Shown here in pieces: positions 12,001-22,484 of a stretch of DNA of 64,000 nt. The notes below the pieces were generated by a model, which saw only the letters and a program-made list of their open reading frames with translations, had not been told where the DNA came from and ran no database searches. Source of the DNA: Erodium maritimum (Eukaryota; Streptophyta; Magnoliopsida; Geraniales; Geraniaceae); the NCBI GenBank assembly GCA_963921825.1, contig OY997594.1, positions 8,313,001-8,377,000 of the forward strand. Direction: 5' to 3'. Each line of letters opens with the position of its first letter. The first letter of the stretch is position 1. The position numbers were made by a program, and so were the translations under genes.

Positions 12001-15000
12001 GAATCCTGTGAATGCCGTAAATGTTGACCAAGGAGTTTCTGTTTCTAAAACACTTAGAGAAGTTCCTGGAAATGAACTTTGTGCAGAGTGCAGCTGTCCG
12101 GAACCTGATTGGGCATCTTTAAATCTTGGCATTTTATTGTGCATCGAATGCTCTGGTGTCCATCGCAACCTTGGCGTTCATATATCAAAGGTTTGCTATA
12201 TACTCTACCAAAACTTAAGGCCTTCCTTGGTTGTTACTGATGAAATTGTTTACAGTTACTTGAAAACTCGAAATTTTGTACAGCATTGTTTATCTTTTTT
12301 TTAGCATAGTAATAGATTTTATTGATAGACTTTTGAGAACTCAAAACTGATCGTACACGAAATGGAAATATTGAAAGTGGAGATATAAGAAAGGGTTAAA
12401 CATAGTCTCGGGTTTTACAAGCAAGATCCGAGACGCTGACCCTGAAACAAAAGTATTGCTTGTTATGCAGTTTTGTGATGTAGTAGGCACAGGCAAAAGT
12501 CTTTTCCTGACTTGACCTAAAAATGTCCGCAGTGTTTGAGAAACACACTAGTCTCTTGGCGGAGACTTTTTCGAGACAACTAGGGGAATACGGGCATGTA
12601 GGGAGAACACCAGGAAAAGGGGGAGCCTTGGGGTCAAGATGACTCTGACCTCGGCAGGGCGGGGTGTGCGTCCCCAGGCACACCTCGTTGCTCGGTCGCA
12701 TAGTCATTGGCCTTAGCAAGGCTGCTTCGCAGACCTCGCCTGGGTGTCAGTACCCTGATCCAGTGGATAGGGCTGGGGCGGCACAATCCCTATGTCGGAC
12801 CCTGGATTGGGCCTCGAGTGATAGGATGCGCCACAATCCTTATGTCGGACCCTGGATCGGGTCTCTGATGAGCTCAGATGATCGGAAGCCGGCGACGATG
12901 TCAGCGAAGGAGGCGGCGGTGCTAGTGGCATCCCCTTGGGACCTCTGCAGGTCCACAGGCTCGCGGCAAAGGGAGCGGAGGCGGTGGTGTTGGTGGTGGC
13001 CAGTTGATCGCCAGAGGAGAAAACGGAGGAAGTGGTGCTTGATCGCGCGTAGTGGTGGGAGAATGGAACGCCTTTGATCTCTTCCCCCAGCCGTTCCCAG
13101 AGGGTATCCGAAATAGAGACATTGCTCGTGAAGGAGGTGGAGGTGGAGGTGGTGGATGTGTAGCAGTAGATGGCCGGGACGGTGCCCGTGAACAGCGATT
13201 TCACCATGAAGAGCCAGGGCCGGCTGGAGAGAGGGCCATGGTGCTACTCTTAAGAGAATTGTAGGGTATTGTTCTTAGTGACTGATGCAAGATGATACAT
13301 CATTAGGACTCTTAATTAAAATTAGAATTAAAGTTAATGACTGATAAAAAGAGAAAATTACTTGTCCAAATGGTCAAGTGCTTGGCCTTTTGACCCAGAG
13401 GTTAGGAGTTCGAGTCATGACAGTGGTGCAAATCTTAGTCCTAGAAAAGCATGTGCTGAAAAATACGACGTTCACTAATTTCAGAACTACAACTAAAGGG
13501 ATGCTTTGTCTGGCCAACAACAGGTTAGATCTCTATCCTTAGATGTCAGAGTTTGGGAACCAACAATCATGGATTTATTTCGCAGCTTGGGTAATACATA
13601 TTGTAACTCTGTATGGGAGGGATTGCTTCTACTTGAGAAAGACAGCATAGAAAGGTATGATCTCATACCATGACACCAAGTACTATAAGAGAAATGTCAA
13701 TGTGTGTTGATTATCCCGTTTAAACTTTCTGGGTAGGCGAGACATTTTTAGTGCATTATTATTATGTTCAAGCTATTGTTTCAAAGAGGACATTGTAATT
13801 AAATGAATCAAAATGAAATGTCATTGAGATGTTATTTTGATTTAATACTAATGTTATCTGTGAATTCATTGTTCATAGGACGTGCATATTATATATTTTC
13901 AACTAATGCTGCCGTATCATGAAAGTAACTGAGTTTGGAAAAACTTTACCCTCTAATTTTAGTTGTTATAGTATGACTACAAAATGCATGTTCCTTCCTT
14001 ATTCATCAAAATGTTAAATTTCTTAAAGTGTTGAAGTGACATTAAAATGTGGTTTTAGTGACCACTTGATATAGTAGTTGGACTTTCCACCTAAGTGCTT
14101 GAACTTTTGAGTTTGATCCGGCTTTAACATGATATTAGAGCTTGGATTCCCTTCATGCTTCCTCACCATTGGTCCACGTGTGATACCCTTCGTGTAGTAT
14201 ATTTGTGTTATATGGTTTGGTGGAAGTAATGTGTGGAAATTTTCTACTTCCTAATTTTTCTTGTTGTATCTCTATGCAGTATGGATGAAGTAAATCCTAT
14301 ATTTGCTTCAGTCACAAAACCGTGCCCGCAAGATACCTTTTATTGCAAGGAGAAATATATTCACGCTAAAGTACGCATCTAAACTCCTAATTTTATTTAT
14401 TTATTTATCCTTGTTCACACCATTATTAGCATATAAATGCATATATTGCTTTGTATGACTAACCAATTGATCTTATGACTTTCCCTAACTTGAGTGCTTT
14501 AAACTAGTATGTAGAGAAATCACTAGTTGTCAGAGAAACAACTAGATCAGGAAATCCTCCAAGCATCAACATCTGGGAAGCAGTCAAGTCTAACAATCTG
14601 CGACAAGTATATCGTCTTATTGTGACATCAGAAGTAAATATTGTCAATACCATTTTTGATGACGTGTTTGGTGTGGACTTGTATCACCATGTGGATGCAC
14701 AAGACTCAAAGTTAGAAAGGAAAGCAACTAGTCCTGCAACCTGTCGGAGAATCAAGGATACGAATGCATCAGAGAGCTGTTTACAGGGTTGTTCACTATT
14801 GCATCTTGCATGTCACTATGGCCACAAAGTGATGGTCGAGCTCTTGTTGCAATTTGGAGCGGATGCAAATATGCTTGATTACCATGGAAGAACTCCTTTG
14901 CACCATTGCATCTTCAGAGAGCACAATGAGCTGGCGAAGTTTCTAATCAAAAGGTAATGTAACACATCTCTTCTCTGAAATTTACCTAAGCAGCCGATTT

Positions 15001-15147
15001 GAAGTTTGAACTGTGTATGCATGTGTTCTCTGCAGAGGTGCACGTGCATCAACTAAAGATGCAGGGGGTCTGACTGCACTGGAAAGGGCAATGGAGATGG
15101 GAGCTATAACAGATGAGAAGCTATTTATTTTACTTACTGATAGCTGA
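37..15147 (+). CDS. ARF GTPase-activating protein, AGD/ACAP type (BAR-PH-ArfGAP-ankyrin), 3' part of gene
   Basis: Stimulates GTP hydrolysis on ARF GTPases in vesicle traffic (family knowledge: Arabidopsis AGD1-AGD4, including SFC/VAN3). The 5' end with most of the BAR domain lies left of the window. Exons read from splice sites with consistent phase: 37-255 (end of BAR and linker), 408-539 and 11120-11338 (PH domain, begins with [20 protein letters not shown]), 11751-11837 (end of PH), 11930-12190 (ArfGAP zinc finger, C-x2-C-x16-C-x2-C followed by the arginine-finger context [10 protein letters not shown]), 13524-13654, 14280-14370, 14508-14953 (ankyrin repeats, e.g. [19 protein letters not shown]), 15036-15147 (stop TGA). 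Odd: the intron at 540-11119 splits the PH domain and is 10.6 kb long because of nested transposons, yet both splice sites and all downstream frames are intact. Which of AGD1-4 is closest cannot be decided here. Confidence 0.93.
780..1073 (+). mobile_element. left fragment of the old Copia remnant
   Basis: Sequence left of the hAT element that is continuous with 7384 onward when the hAT is removed; the last codons read VETDDGS then continue QLSFSE at 7384, typical of the region after the Copia protease. The outer boundary near 780 is uncertain and no LTR is seen. Confidence 0.5.
1576..1742 (-). repeat. 3' LTR of Copia element
   Basis: 167-bp terminal repeat (the 3' LTR, because the element reads on the minus strand), with TG..CA ends. 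It carries G where the other copy has T in the CAAA(G/T)GAACT stretch, and T where the other has C in CTTAG(T/C)CTCCC. The polypurine tract adjoins it at 1743-1754. Confidence 0.95.
1750..5890 (-). pseudogene. Copia gag-pol polyprotein with two stops and two frameshifts
   Basis: Order on the minus strand: gag start at 5890 ([11 protein letters not shown]); gag zinc knuckle near 5100 ([14 protein letters not shown], with P where a glycine is usual); aspartic protease DSGATYHM; pre-integrase zinc domain; integrase core (HSDVWGPSP, then LRSDNAKEY and [13 protein letters not shown]); reverse transcriptase with YVDDIVITG near 2690; RNase H with DADWAG and [10 protein letters not shown]; end at 1750. 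Breaks: a frame change between about 5700 and 5740, an in-frame TGA at 5406-5408, a frame change between about 3860 and 3925, and an in-frame TAG near 2626. Both stops could come from C-to-T changes of arginine or glutamine codons, which fits decay of a methylated element. The element is therefore not autonomous. Confidence 0.93.
5975..6090. repeat. GC-rich minisatellite in the Copia leader
   Basis: The leader between the 5' LTR and gag contains imperfect repeats of about 35-40 bp built on GCGTGGCGTCACGCGCGG / GTGTGGCTTCACGCGCGG separated by GGCGACGGC-like spacers. The GC content is much higher than in the rest of the element. Repeats in the leader of a Copia may fold or affect packaging; that is inference. 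Confidence 0.6.
6458..6624 (-). repeat. 5' LTR of Copia element
   Basis: 167-bp terminal repeat matching 1576-1742 with about two differences. On the minus strand it is followed immediately by the primer-binding site at about 6446-6457. Confidence 0.95.
7384..10222 (+). mobile_element. old, decayed Copia retrotransposon remnant
   Basis: On the plus strand, in shifting frames: pre-integrase protease-side region ([18 protein letters not shown], about 7430), integrase fragment ([19 protein letters not shown], about 7960), reverse transcriptase with YMDDIIITG at about 9277-9303, and RNase H ([25 protein letters not shown], about 9810), ending with a purine-rich tract GGGAGGGGGG at about 10187. 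Many stops and frameshifts. The 5' part continues left of the hAT element: rejoining 1073 to 7384 (one duplication removed) reads through ADGS-like protease sequence. Most of gag and clear LTRs are missing. Confidence 0.85.
10579..10889. mobile_element. foldback MITE 1, GGGATAATTGTCC family
   Basis: The ends GGGATAATTGTCC and GGACAATTATCCC and long inverted arms (CTACCCTAAAGTTTCGTCCAC at left and its complement at right) make a hairpin of about 310 bp. Flanking 9-mers TATAAATAA (570-578 of this kb) and TATAGATAA (10890-10898) match at 8 of 9, consistent with a 9-bp Mutator-like target duplication. Internal GTTTTGTCCAC/GTGGACAAAAC motifs are shared with MITEs 2 and 3. Confidence 0.8.
12293..13262 (-). 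mobile_element. LINE-like retroposon, minus strand, in ARF-GAP intron
   Basis: A T-run at 12293-12302 marks the poly(A) tail of a minus-strand retroposon. Its 5' half is GC-rich and codes an open stretch of about 164 residues at 12713-13207 that is rich in S/T/P and matches no domain I know. Its 3' half resembles 29165-29640 (shared blocks such as GGGAGAACACC.., GGCAGGGCG and AGGCTGCTTCG). It sits between ArfGAP exons 12190 and 13524. The outer 5' boundary is approximate. Confidence 0.55.
13366..13460 (+). mobile_element. tRNA-derived SINE-like sequence
   Basis: Pol III box A-like TGGTCAAGTGCTTGG and box B-like GGAGTTCGAGTCATG about 35 bp apart, in the style of plant tRNA-derived SINEs (family knowledge). 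It lies only about 60 bp upstream of the exon starting at 13524. Tail and target duplication are not clear. Confidence 0.45.
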
Positions 15148-16030
15148 AGCTATTTATTTTACTCTGTAAGCAGTTGTCATATTTATTATTGAGTGTGGCT
15201 AAGATCATTGTTCAGTAATTAGAAATGGAAAGTTTGCATCAGTTTGATACTACTATATGTGCTGTCTATTAATTATTTTGGTTCTAAATTTGGTGAGTTA
15301 TTTTTCCTTGAAATTCATGAACCGGGTTTTCGGTACATATTATGTATCTGTATGTGTATGAAACTAAGAGGAAAATAGTGATTTCAAAAAGAAAGTTATC
15401 GTTATTAAGTACCTTGGTTTTTTCTTGTTGTTGATATAAAGTACCTTGGGTTGATTTGTGTTGGATGTTTGTATCCAATACAAATAGTAATCAACTTTGT
15501 TGATCCTTTAATACTTAATAATGTTGTTGATTATGTCATGTCAGCCTAAGACTCTTTTCAAATTTAATAAAACTCTATTCTCACCGTTTATTTTTGTCCT
15601 TGTCGATCACTCTTGAATCGTCTTTTTTCTCCGATCAATCAGCCATCATAAATGTTAGATCACCACGCTTATCAACACTTTTCTCAAAGATTTGCTAACA
15701 TTCACCTTTGAGAAGATAGTGTACAAAATCGACATGCGTCAACTCAGCAAGCAACTAAAGTAACGCTATCGGTTAGTTTTATAAGAGGAAGTAATAATAA
15801 ATAGGGACAAAAATCGTCATCTTTTTTCTCTTTTTTCAGATGTTTATGAGTTTTTCTAGAAAAAATGTTCTAACGAGACAACTTAAAACACAATCAATGC
15901 CACCTTGCAATCTGTTATATACTATGTTTATTTATGAGAATTTTATAATTTCATTGGAGTTTTTTTGTGAGGTCGAATGTAATTATTTGTAAATAGTAGT
16001 GACAAAATAAGATTGTTATAAAAGAGCCAG
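15148..16030. other. AT-rich 3' flank of the ARF-GAP gene
   Basis: Follows the ARF-GAP stop codon. It must hold the 3' UTR and poly(A) site (AATAAA-like AT-rich stretches around 15180-15280) and then unannotated AT-rich sequence. No convincing gene or repeat is seen. Confidence 0.5.
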
Positions 16031-16426
16031 TAAAAAATCTTAATCTCTCTCTTCTAATCATTGCCCTCTTTTCTCATGGCTCTTTTGACGCCATGTGAGC
16101 TCCTCACCTATTTTCTTCTCCTTTTGCTTCCTTTCCCCGGTTGCTTTTTTGTGGTTTTGGTGAATCCTTTCTTCCATTGTTGCCGCTCACTATACCGATA
16201 TTGGCTTGTTTTGGCCCCCGCTCACTGCATCACTTTGATCTCTTTCCATTGTGTTTCTTTTCCTAAGTTTCTGTTTTAGGTCTGAAGTGGTATAATGTTG
16301 TGAGGGTTTGTTGTTGGCTAATGGATGTTGTCTCCCTCTGATGATGGTTTGTGATTTATTGGTGTTGTATCCTCTCCTTTTTTTGGTTATCGAGCTTTGG
16401 TGTTGGTTGCGGGCGGACTTGATGCA

Positions 16427-17226
16427 GAGTGTACCTTACAACCAGGAGCACCTTACACAGGTCTCAAACCAAAATACAAAGAAATGAATGAAATACAACC
16501 AACAAGGGTGAACAACGAAGAAATCAGACCAACACAGAGCAAGAAAAACTAAAAACAGAGAAAAAGGTAAAACCAAAAAACCACAATCAGAGCTTCAGGC
16601 ACCAGATGAAACCAAACCAGACAGAACCTTAGCAGTCCAAGGACGCTTGAAAAACAACAGATCCAGCCACAAAACGTTCTCCCCAACCCTTGAAACCCCT
16701 GGACTCTCAAGACAAGGCACTAAGGCCGGAGGTCAGATCTAGTTCTCTTCGTTTTCTCCCTCCCTTGGCTCCTCGGATTGTCCTTGTCCGGTCCCGTTAG
16801 CGGTGGTGCTACGTGTGACTCGGGACCCGTACGCTGGTGTTGGCCGCGTAGGGTTTGTCCGGCCTTAGTGCCTTGTCTTGAGAGTCCAGGGGTTTCAAGG
16901 GTTGGGGAGAACGTTTTGTGGCTGGATCTGTTGTTCTTCAAGCGTCCTTGGGCTGCTAGGGTTCTATCTGGTTTGGTTTCATCTGGTGCCTGAAGCTCTG
17001 ATTGTGGTTTTTTGGTTTTACCTTTTTCTCTGTTTTTAGTTTTTCTTGCTCTGTGTTGGTCTGATTTCTTCGTTGTTCACCCTTGTTGGGTTGTATTTCA
17101 TTCATTTCTTTGTATTCTGGTTTGAGGCCTATGTAAGGTGCTCCTGGTTGTAAGATATCTGTACTCAGATCATTTTGTCCCCTCTTGAGGGAGATTTATC
17201 TACTGCTTTGCTGATCAAAAAAAAAG
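16427..17226. mobile_element. head-to-head LINE 3' ends forming a 300-bp-arm palindrome
   Basis: 16427-16729 is the near-perfect reverse complement of 16859-17156, separated by about 130 bp of unique GC-richer spacer. The plus-strand arm ends in LINE 3' features: GGTGCTCCTGGTTGTAAG, then TTTGCTGATCAAAAAAAAA at about 17210-17226. The left arm is the same 3' end inverted and without a tail. A transcript across both arms would fold into a hairpin of about 300 bp. Sequence at 16030-16426 may be a further, older part of the same insertion. Confidence 0.8.
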
Positions 17227-17245
17227 AGTGTGGAGCGAAAGGAGG

Positions 17246-17329
17246 AATTCAATCATGCCATTTTAGCTCTGACAGACGAGAGCTTGAAATCATTATTGGT
17301 GGTGTAATTCAATCATGCCATTTTAGCTC
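17246..17329. repeat. 24-bp direct repeat pair
   Basis: AATTCAATCATGCCATTTTA followed by GCTC occurs at 17246-17269 and again at 17306-17329, with 36 bp between, just downstream of the LINE tail. It could be a local duplication or the footprint of a lost insertion. Confidence 0.85.
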
Positions 17330-17660
17330 AATTGACAAAACCTATTACAAGATATTGTGAACACAAAAATGGCAAAGTAGACTACAATCATGTAAATTCC
17401 AAGCACCAGCATCACTCCATATATCATACTATATTTGCATTGTAAATATACACAATCTTTGGAATTGGAACCGAAATCCAGTCTGCACTTTTATTATCGG
17501 GTGCTTGCCTAATATCTGCTTACCTGCATTTAAAATGGGATCTCTACAAATTTTCCAGATGAGTGTGTGTGTATACAAAAACTGAAAGTCTCCTACCAGC
17601 TCCTTCTTCATTTACAGCAGAAATCTCCTTGTACCAAAACTCAGCATCATGAATTATGTA

Positions 17661-20600
17661 TCAGCACCTCGGCTCCTGCTTCAAATGGAGCCCACTAGGC
17701 GACCCAAACATCATAGACTGGAGACACAGAATGGACATTAGCTACCCTCAATACATTATATTTTTCTTCTTCTTAACTCATGAATGCTTTTGCAAAAGAA
17801 AGAAACAAGAATATAGGGATAATTGTCAAAACATGCACTTATGTTTCGTCCACAAACGAAATAGTGCACAATGTTTCGTCCACGTCGTCTGGCTACCCTT
17901 ATGAATTGTCCACGCACTTCTGTCAGTAAAATTAACAGAATATTCGAATTTGTAGCCTCACGTGCTATCATGTGCTTGTGTCTGAAATTTTTTTTGGACG
18001 AAATTGCCCTAACAATCCTCAGCCACTCATTTTTTTGGACGAAATTCTTATTTTTGAATTTCAAACCAAAAGAGCAAAATTGTCAATTCAGGTTCTGCTG
18101 TTACACTTTTCTAACAGAAGTGTGTGGACGATTCATAAGGGTAGCCAGACGACGTGGACAAAACATTGTGCACTATTTCGTTTGTGGACGAAACATAAGT
18201 GCATGTTTTGACAATTATCCCAAGAATATAACGCCCACATCAAGAAATAAATGTGGATCATCTGAAGAAAAGTACAGCTAAATATAGACTTGTTATGTTT
18301 ACATGAGAGCTTACCTGAACAGAATTAGGCAATATATTATTTGCCAGATCCTCATTGATAGATACGAGCAGCGGCGGCATTTTACTCATTATGCCAGGCA
18401 TATCTCTCATGCTGCACAGATTGAGTCAAAATCTTATTAAACCATACTATCAACATGTACAGATAAAAACCAGAATAAGCATTGACATAAATGGAAACCA
18501 AATAAAAAAACATGGGATAATTGTCCAAAACTACCCTAAAGTTTCGTCCACAAACGAGATGCACAAAGTTTTGTCCACAATTATCCCAAAAAACATTTAA
18601 AAGGTATACATACTCATTTAGGACTGCAATAATGTTACTCCTCGCCTGACAGAAGAGGTCAATGTTGTCCTGTAACTGTTCATAGAAGTATCAGAACAAT
18701 GTTCTATCTAGTGTGATAGCTTCTAGTGAAGTATATAAGGATCTGTATATATAATTTTTCAGATCTACAAAGAAAATTTATGTCAGAGCACATATACATA
18801 GAATGTTAGAAGACAAGATAGCTTGTAAGAATATTTATTTCCTCTCGATGAATGTATGACCACAAAAACTAGGGAAACGAGGTATGCACCTTGTAATTAG
18901 AAAGATTAGTGGAGATTTGACTAAAAGCTTGATTATTTTGTTCCAAGAGATGCTTAGCAGTGCCACTCATTCCTGAAACTAGCCAAGGAAACAAATATAT
19001 CAACTTTAACTGAAATGTTAAAAAGGAGTAAGAGACACAAGTTAGAAAATATTGGCATCTTCTTACTTTTACACTGGCATTCAACATTGTTAGTAGTCCT
19101 TAAATAATATAAATACATAAAAGGAAACACACATGTTTATAAGAGAAACTAATATCCATTGCTTCATATTGCATAATATACAACTAAGATCATTATGGAC
19201 ACAGCAAAATTAAAGTAAGAATCCTTTTTTATCATTGGGGTGACTATAATGGCAACTCAATCAACTCCACCAATTTAAAAACAAATAAATAAATATGGAA
19301 GAGAAATTATATACGTACACTGACCTTCATATAGCATATGTTCACTCTGGTCCATATGGTACCGCGCGAGAGAATACGGAGTCATGGATAGAGGTGGAAG
19401 TGAAGGTATATTTGCCATTGATGATGATTCTACCAGCTTATCCTGAAGAGGCATGATATTTAGAGTACTGGCAGCACTTAAACCAATATGGAATAGATTT
19501 ACTGTTATTAGTTTTCTAGGTAGTTATTTATAGTTACTTAGTGTGATCATGGGTAGTTATTTATTAATTATGGGTAGTTATTTAAGGTATTGTGATCATG
19601 GAAAGTTGCATGATCTTTGTGTTAGTTTGGAAGTCCAACCTATTTATAAGTTGGCCATTTAATGAAGAGGACATCAAGAATTATAAACAAAAACAAAAAC
19701 CAAAGGCGAAAGATTTCCATCCAGATCTTGTGTTCTCTCTAACGAATGCTACATGAGATATTGCGTTCTCTCCAATGAATGCTACAAAACATATCCCTTA
19801 ACTCGATCCAAATCGGGGACTATAACATCCTTATGAAAGTACTTCTTAACTAAATTAAAATAGGAATCTTGCCTATGGTTCAACAAGTCAAGTATAATGA
19901 GTTGTAACATTAAGTTTATATCATTTCAGTTTCCTTATCATTCTTAAGCAATAAATTCATTGATGAATGTGAAATGTGAAGGAATGAGAGAGCATCATAA
20001 CTTATGTTACTGTATGTTGTAGCAAGTGTAAAGTTACTCATGCAATGGAAATTAAAGGGGGTTGACAAAGTAAGTTGTGCATCAAGGCAGATTAGGATCA
20101 AAACACAACTGTTATTGATGTAATCATTTATAAAGTCAACCTCATCTTGTTGTTGGGTAGTAACATTCAGTTTCAATGAGTGTATGCATGTTTGAGTTGT
20201 TTCTATTCAGATCTCAAGCTAAAATAAACTAGCTTAGTCATTTTTTTCTGCTAAGTCATGACATATATTGGAAAAATATAAAAATAAAATATGTATACCT
20301 TCCTGGTATTCACCTTCTTTCCAGCAGCATGTTCATCAGCTTTTCTTCTCTTTCTCTGTGAAAGATTCACAAAAAACAAACAAACACTCAGCTCACATAA
20401 AGAAATCAGTATTAACAGTACATATTGATTCACTACCAAAAGGGCTGGGCTAAAAATAATTGCTTCATAAGAGGTTGACAAAGTGACAAATAGTGTGTAT
20501 AACAAGATTTCAGAAGGTCTACAGACATCAATGAAATGATAAGCAATAAAAGACTTATGTATAACAAGATTTCAGAAGGTCTACAGACATCAATGAAATG

Positions 20601-21554
20601 ATAAGCAATAAAAGACTTACCGCCATCCACCTACACCTCAGTGCAACATCGCGTACAGTTTTGTCATGCAACAAAGCTGCAATCTTCACATACCTCATAA
20701 TACTTGGCTCCTCAGCATATCTAAAAATTTAAAGAGACGCGTATTAACCACAAAAGGAGAAGGTAAATAAATAACCTTTTCTTTACCATAATCATCATAC
20801 AAGCGGAAAATTTCCAGGCACGCCATTACAACGAAAGTAAGAATAAATAATTAAGAGAATGAACATTGTTTCGTATCTCTTCATGGAGGATAAGAGAAAG
20901 CAGGCAAGTTAGAAACTTGGCTGTAAGACTTGACTAGTTTTTGTTTGAACCTAATCACAGCTCTAAGCATCAGAGAGTACTAGAGTAGAGTATGTTGATG
21001 TAGTTGAAACCATAAAATGACAGTACATCTGAAGCATTAAGAGATAAACGCACAGCCATCACAGATACAAGGGTAACTACTTTAGTTCGTTCTCACAGCC
21101 AATTCTAATTGTTTATAATTACTGACGTAAACTATAGAGATCCTAAACCAATTTGAAACTATCACACGCATCATGCCAAAATACTACAGTTGGACACATA
21201 GTGACATAAGGGTTAAGTAAATGACTGTAAGGATGTGAGCCGTAAGAAGGCGGAACAAAATACTTACATGCCAAGACCTTCCTCCAACTTGTACTGCTCC
21301 TCTGGTGACCAGTCAACAGCCAATCCAGTGTCATGAGTGAGACCAGGAACAGAATCCAGAAGAAGAGAACCTGAAGAATTCCCAGCTTGAACCATCCCAT
21401 GGTTGTTATTAAATACACTAGAATTCCCGTAGTAATTCCCCATGGGAATCATCTCCGATGTGCTGCTAATTACACCGGACTGAAAAGATAGGGCATGCCG
21501 ATTCATAGGAGACCCTAAACCATCCTGAAAATCCATGTTTGATTCAGCTACCAT
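17661..21554 (-). CDS. DUF3755 family protein with a SANT/Myb-like segment (homologue of Arabidopsis At3g07565 type)
   Basis: About 284 residues from eight exons on the minus strand, all with matching phases: 21554-21268, 20720-20621, 20355-20299, 19442-19325, 18972-18890, 18669-18614, 18411-18315, 17717-17661 (stop). The N-terminus MVAESNMDFQDGLGSP starts at 21554. A helix-turn-helix-like stretch follows (VDWSPEEQYKLEEGL ... RYVKIAALLHDKTVRDVALRCRWM), then a basic patch RKRRKADEHAAGKK that could be a nuclear signal, then conserved GTAKHLLEQNNQAFSQIS and MRDMPGIMSKMPPLP-like motifs, ending HLKQEPRC. Likely nuclear; the precise function is not known to me. The last exon codes only 18 residues. 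Introns contain foldback MITEs 2 and 3 and a 62-bp tandem duplication next to the exon 2 donor. Head-to-head with the 7SL gene and convergent with the ARF-GAP gene. Confidence 0.93.
17816..18221. mobile_element. foldback MITE 2 in DUF3755 intron 7
   Basis: Ends GGGATAATTGTC and GACAATTATCCC with inverted arms of over 110 bp (TTTCGTCCACAAACGAAATA and complement). Perfect 9-bp target duplication AAGAATATA at 17807-17815 and 18222-18230. Same family as MITEs 1 and 3. Confidence 0.92.
18514..18587. mobile_element. foldback MITE 3, 74-bp minimal copy
   Basis: Ends GGGATAATTGTCC and CACAATTATCCC, only 74 bp long, with the family motif GTTTCGTCCACAAACGAGA. Perfect 9-bp target duplication AAAAAACAT at 18505-18513 and 18588-18596. 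It lies in the intron between DUF3755 exons 6 and 5. Confidence 0.92.
19500..19830. other. possible solo LTR fragment in DUF3755 intron
   Basis: TAGTTATTTA-type repeats, GTTAGTTTGGAAGTCCAACC followed by TATTTATAAG (a TATA-like box) and repeated TTCTCTCTAACGAATGCTAC / TTCTCTCCAATGAATGCTAC, with the general look of a plant Copia LTR. No internal region or target duplication was found. The rest of the intron (19443-20298) is unremarkable. Confidence 0.3.
20496..20619. repeat. 62-bp tandem duplication abutting a splice donor
   Basis: The 62-bp unit starting TGTATAACAAGATTTCAGAA is present twice without a gap (20496-20557 and 20558-20619), identical by eye. The exon 2 donor of the DUF3755 gene (GTAAGT on the minus strand, 20615-20620) lies at the boundary. 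The first copy carries a near-donor (reverse complement of AGACTTAT) one base from the real one. Confidence 0.95.
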
Positions 21555-22100
21555 TTTAATTTCCTACCAAGCAGTTCAAAATTATTCCTTTCCACAGCAC
21601 CAGAGCTTCAATGGAATGGCAACTCAGGTTGAAAAGGCTGAGGACACAGAAAAACCTAGACAAGATAAAATCTTAGAACTCAGCTCATCACCACCGACTT
21701 GAACCTAACCCCACCACCAAAAAAACCTACAAAAATCGTGAATTGAAAGCCAAGAAAAGCAACCCATTAACCTAATATACAATCAAAAGCAGAATAAAAG
21801 CAGAACACGAAGACCCATTAACTGGAACTCCAATCAAACATCGAAATGGACGAGTGTGTGGAATTGGAAATGCAGAGATATATTATATACACATATATTT
21901 TTTTTTTCAGATGGAGTGATGGATTTTACCTTTGAGAAGGAGACTGCAATTGGGCTGTAGCTAATTTTCTTTTCCGTCACCACTTCTACAACGACTACAC
22001 TTCTGCTCCATCAACAACTGTAACCGATACTGCTTCTTCTGCTACCTTGCTTCAGTGGTACAGTATATTATAATTCATTAATTTGTGCTCTCTCTATTAC
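21555..22100 (-). promoter_or_regulatory. 5' UTR and promoter region of the DUF3755 gene
   Basis: Upstream of the ATG at 21554 on the minus strand there is a possible acceptor (TTGGTAG just before the ATG) and, near 21935, a donor-like CAAAG|GTAAAATCC, which suggests a 5' UTR intron. An AT-rich TATATTATAATTC stretch lies at about 22065-22078. Transcription start is not determined. Confidence 0.4.
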
Positions 22101-22419
22101 TGAATATAGAAAAAGGAGAATAAAATAGGATAACCAATTAGAGGTGGTGAAGGTGGGTTTTTTTTTACTAAAAAAACAAACTTTGATGTTTGTATATCTT
22201 CGAATTCAGCAAAAATGCTGATACCCATAAGCATTTGATGCCAATTATTGTGGACTCTCCACCACCTTCCCTTTTTAACTCACCTTTTATTAGGTCTTCC
22301 TTTTGACATTTTTCTTTATTATTTTTCACTTTTCTGGTTTGTGTCTCATAATTTAATTTGGCTTCATTTTTTTTAGTAAAACTTCTTCAGACTCGAATAA
22401 GCATTAGTATCAAACAAGT

Positions 22420-22461
22420 GTCCCACATCGACGAAGAATCGAATACACAGCATTTTATAAA
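22420..22461 (+). promoter_or_regulatory. USE and TATA box of a Pol III-transcribed 7SL gene
   Basis: GTCCCACATCG at 22420-22430 is the plant upstream sequence element (consensus RTCCCACATCG). TTTATAAA follows at about 22454-22461, leaving about 25 bp between them, the three-helical-turn spacing known for Pol III snRNA/7SL genes rather than the longer Pol II spacing. Confidence 0.9.
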
Positions 22462-22484
22462 CCAACTGATTGACATTTTGCATC

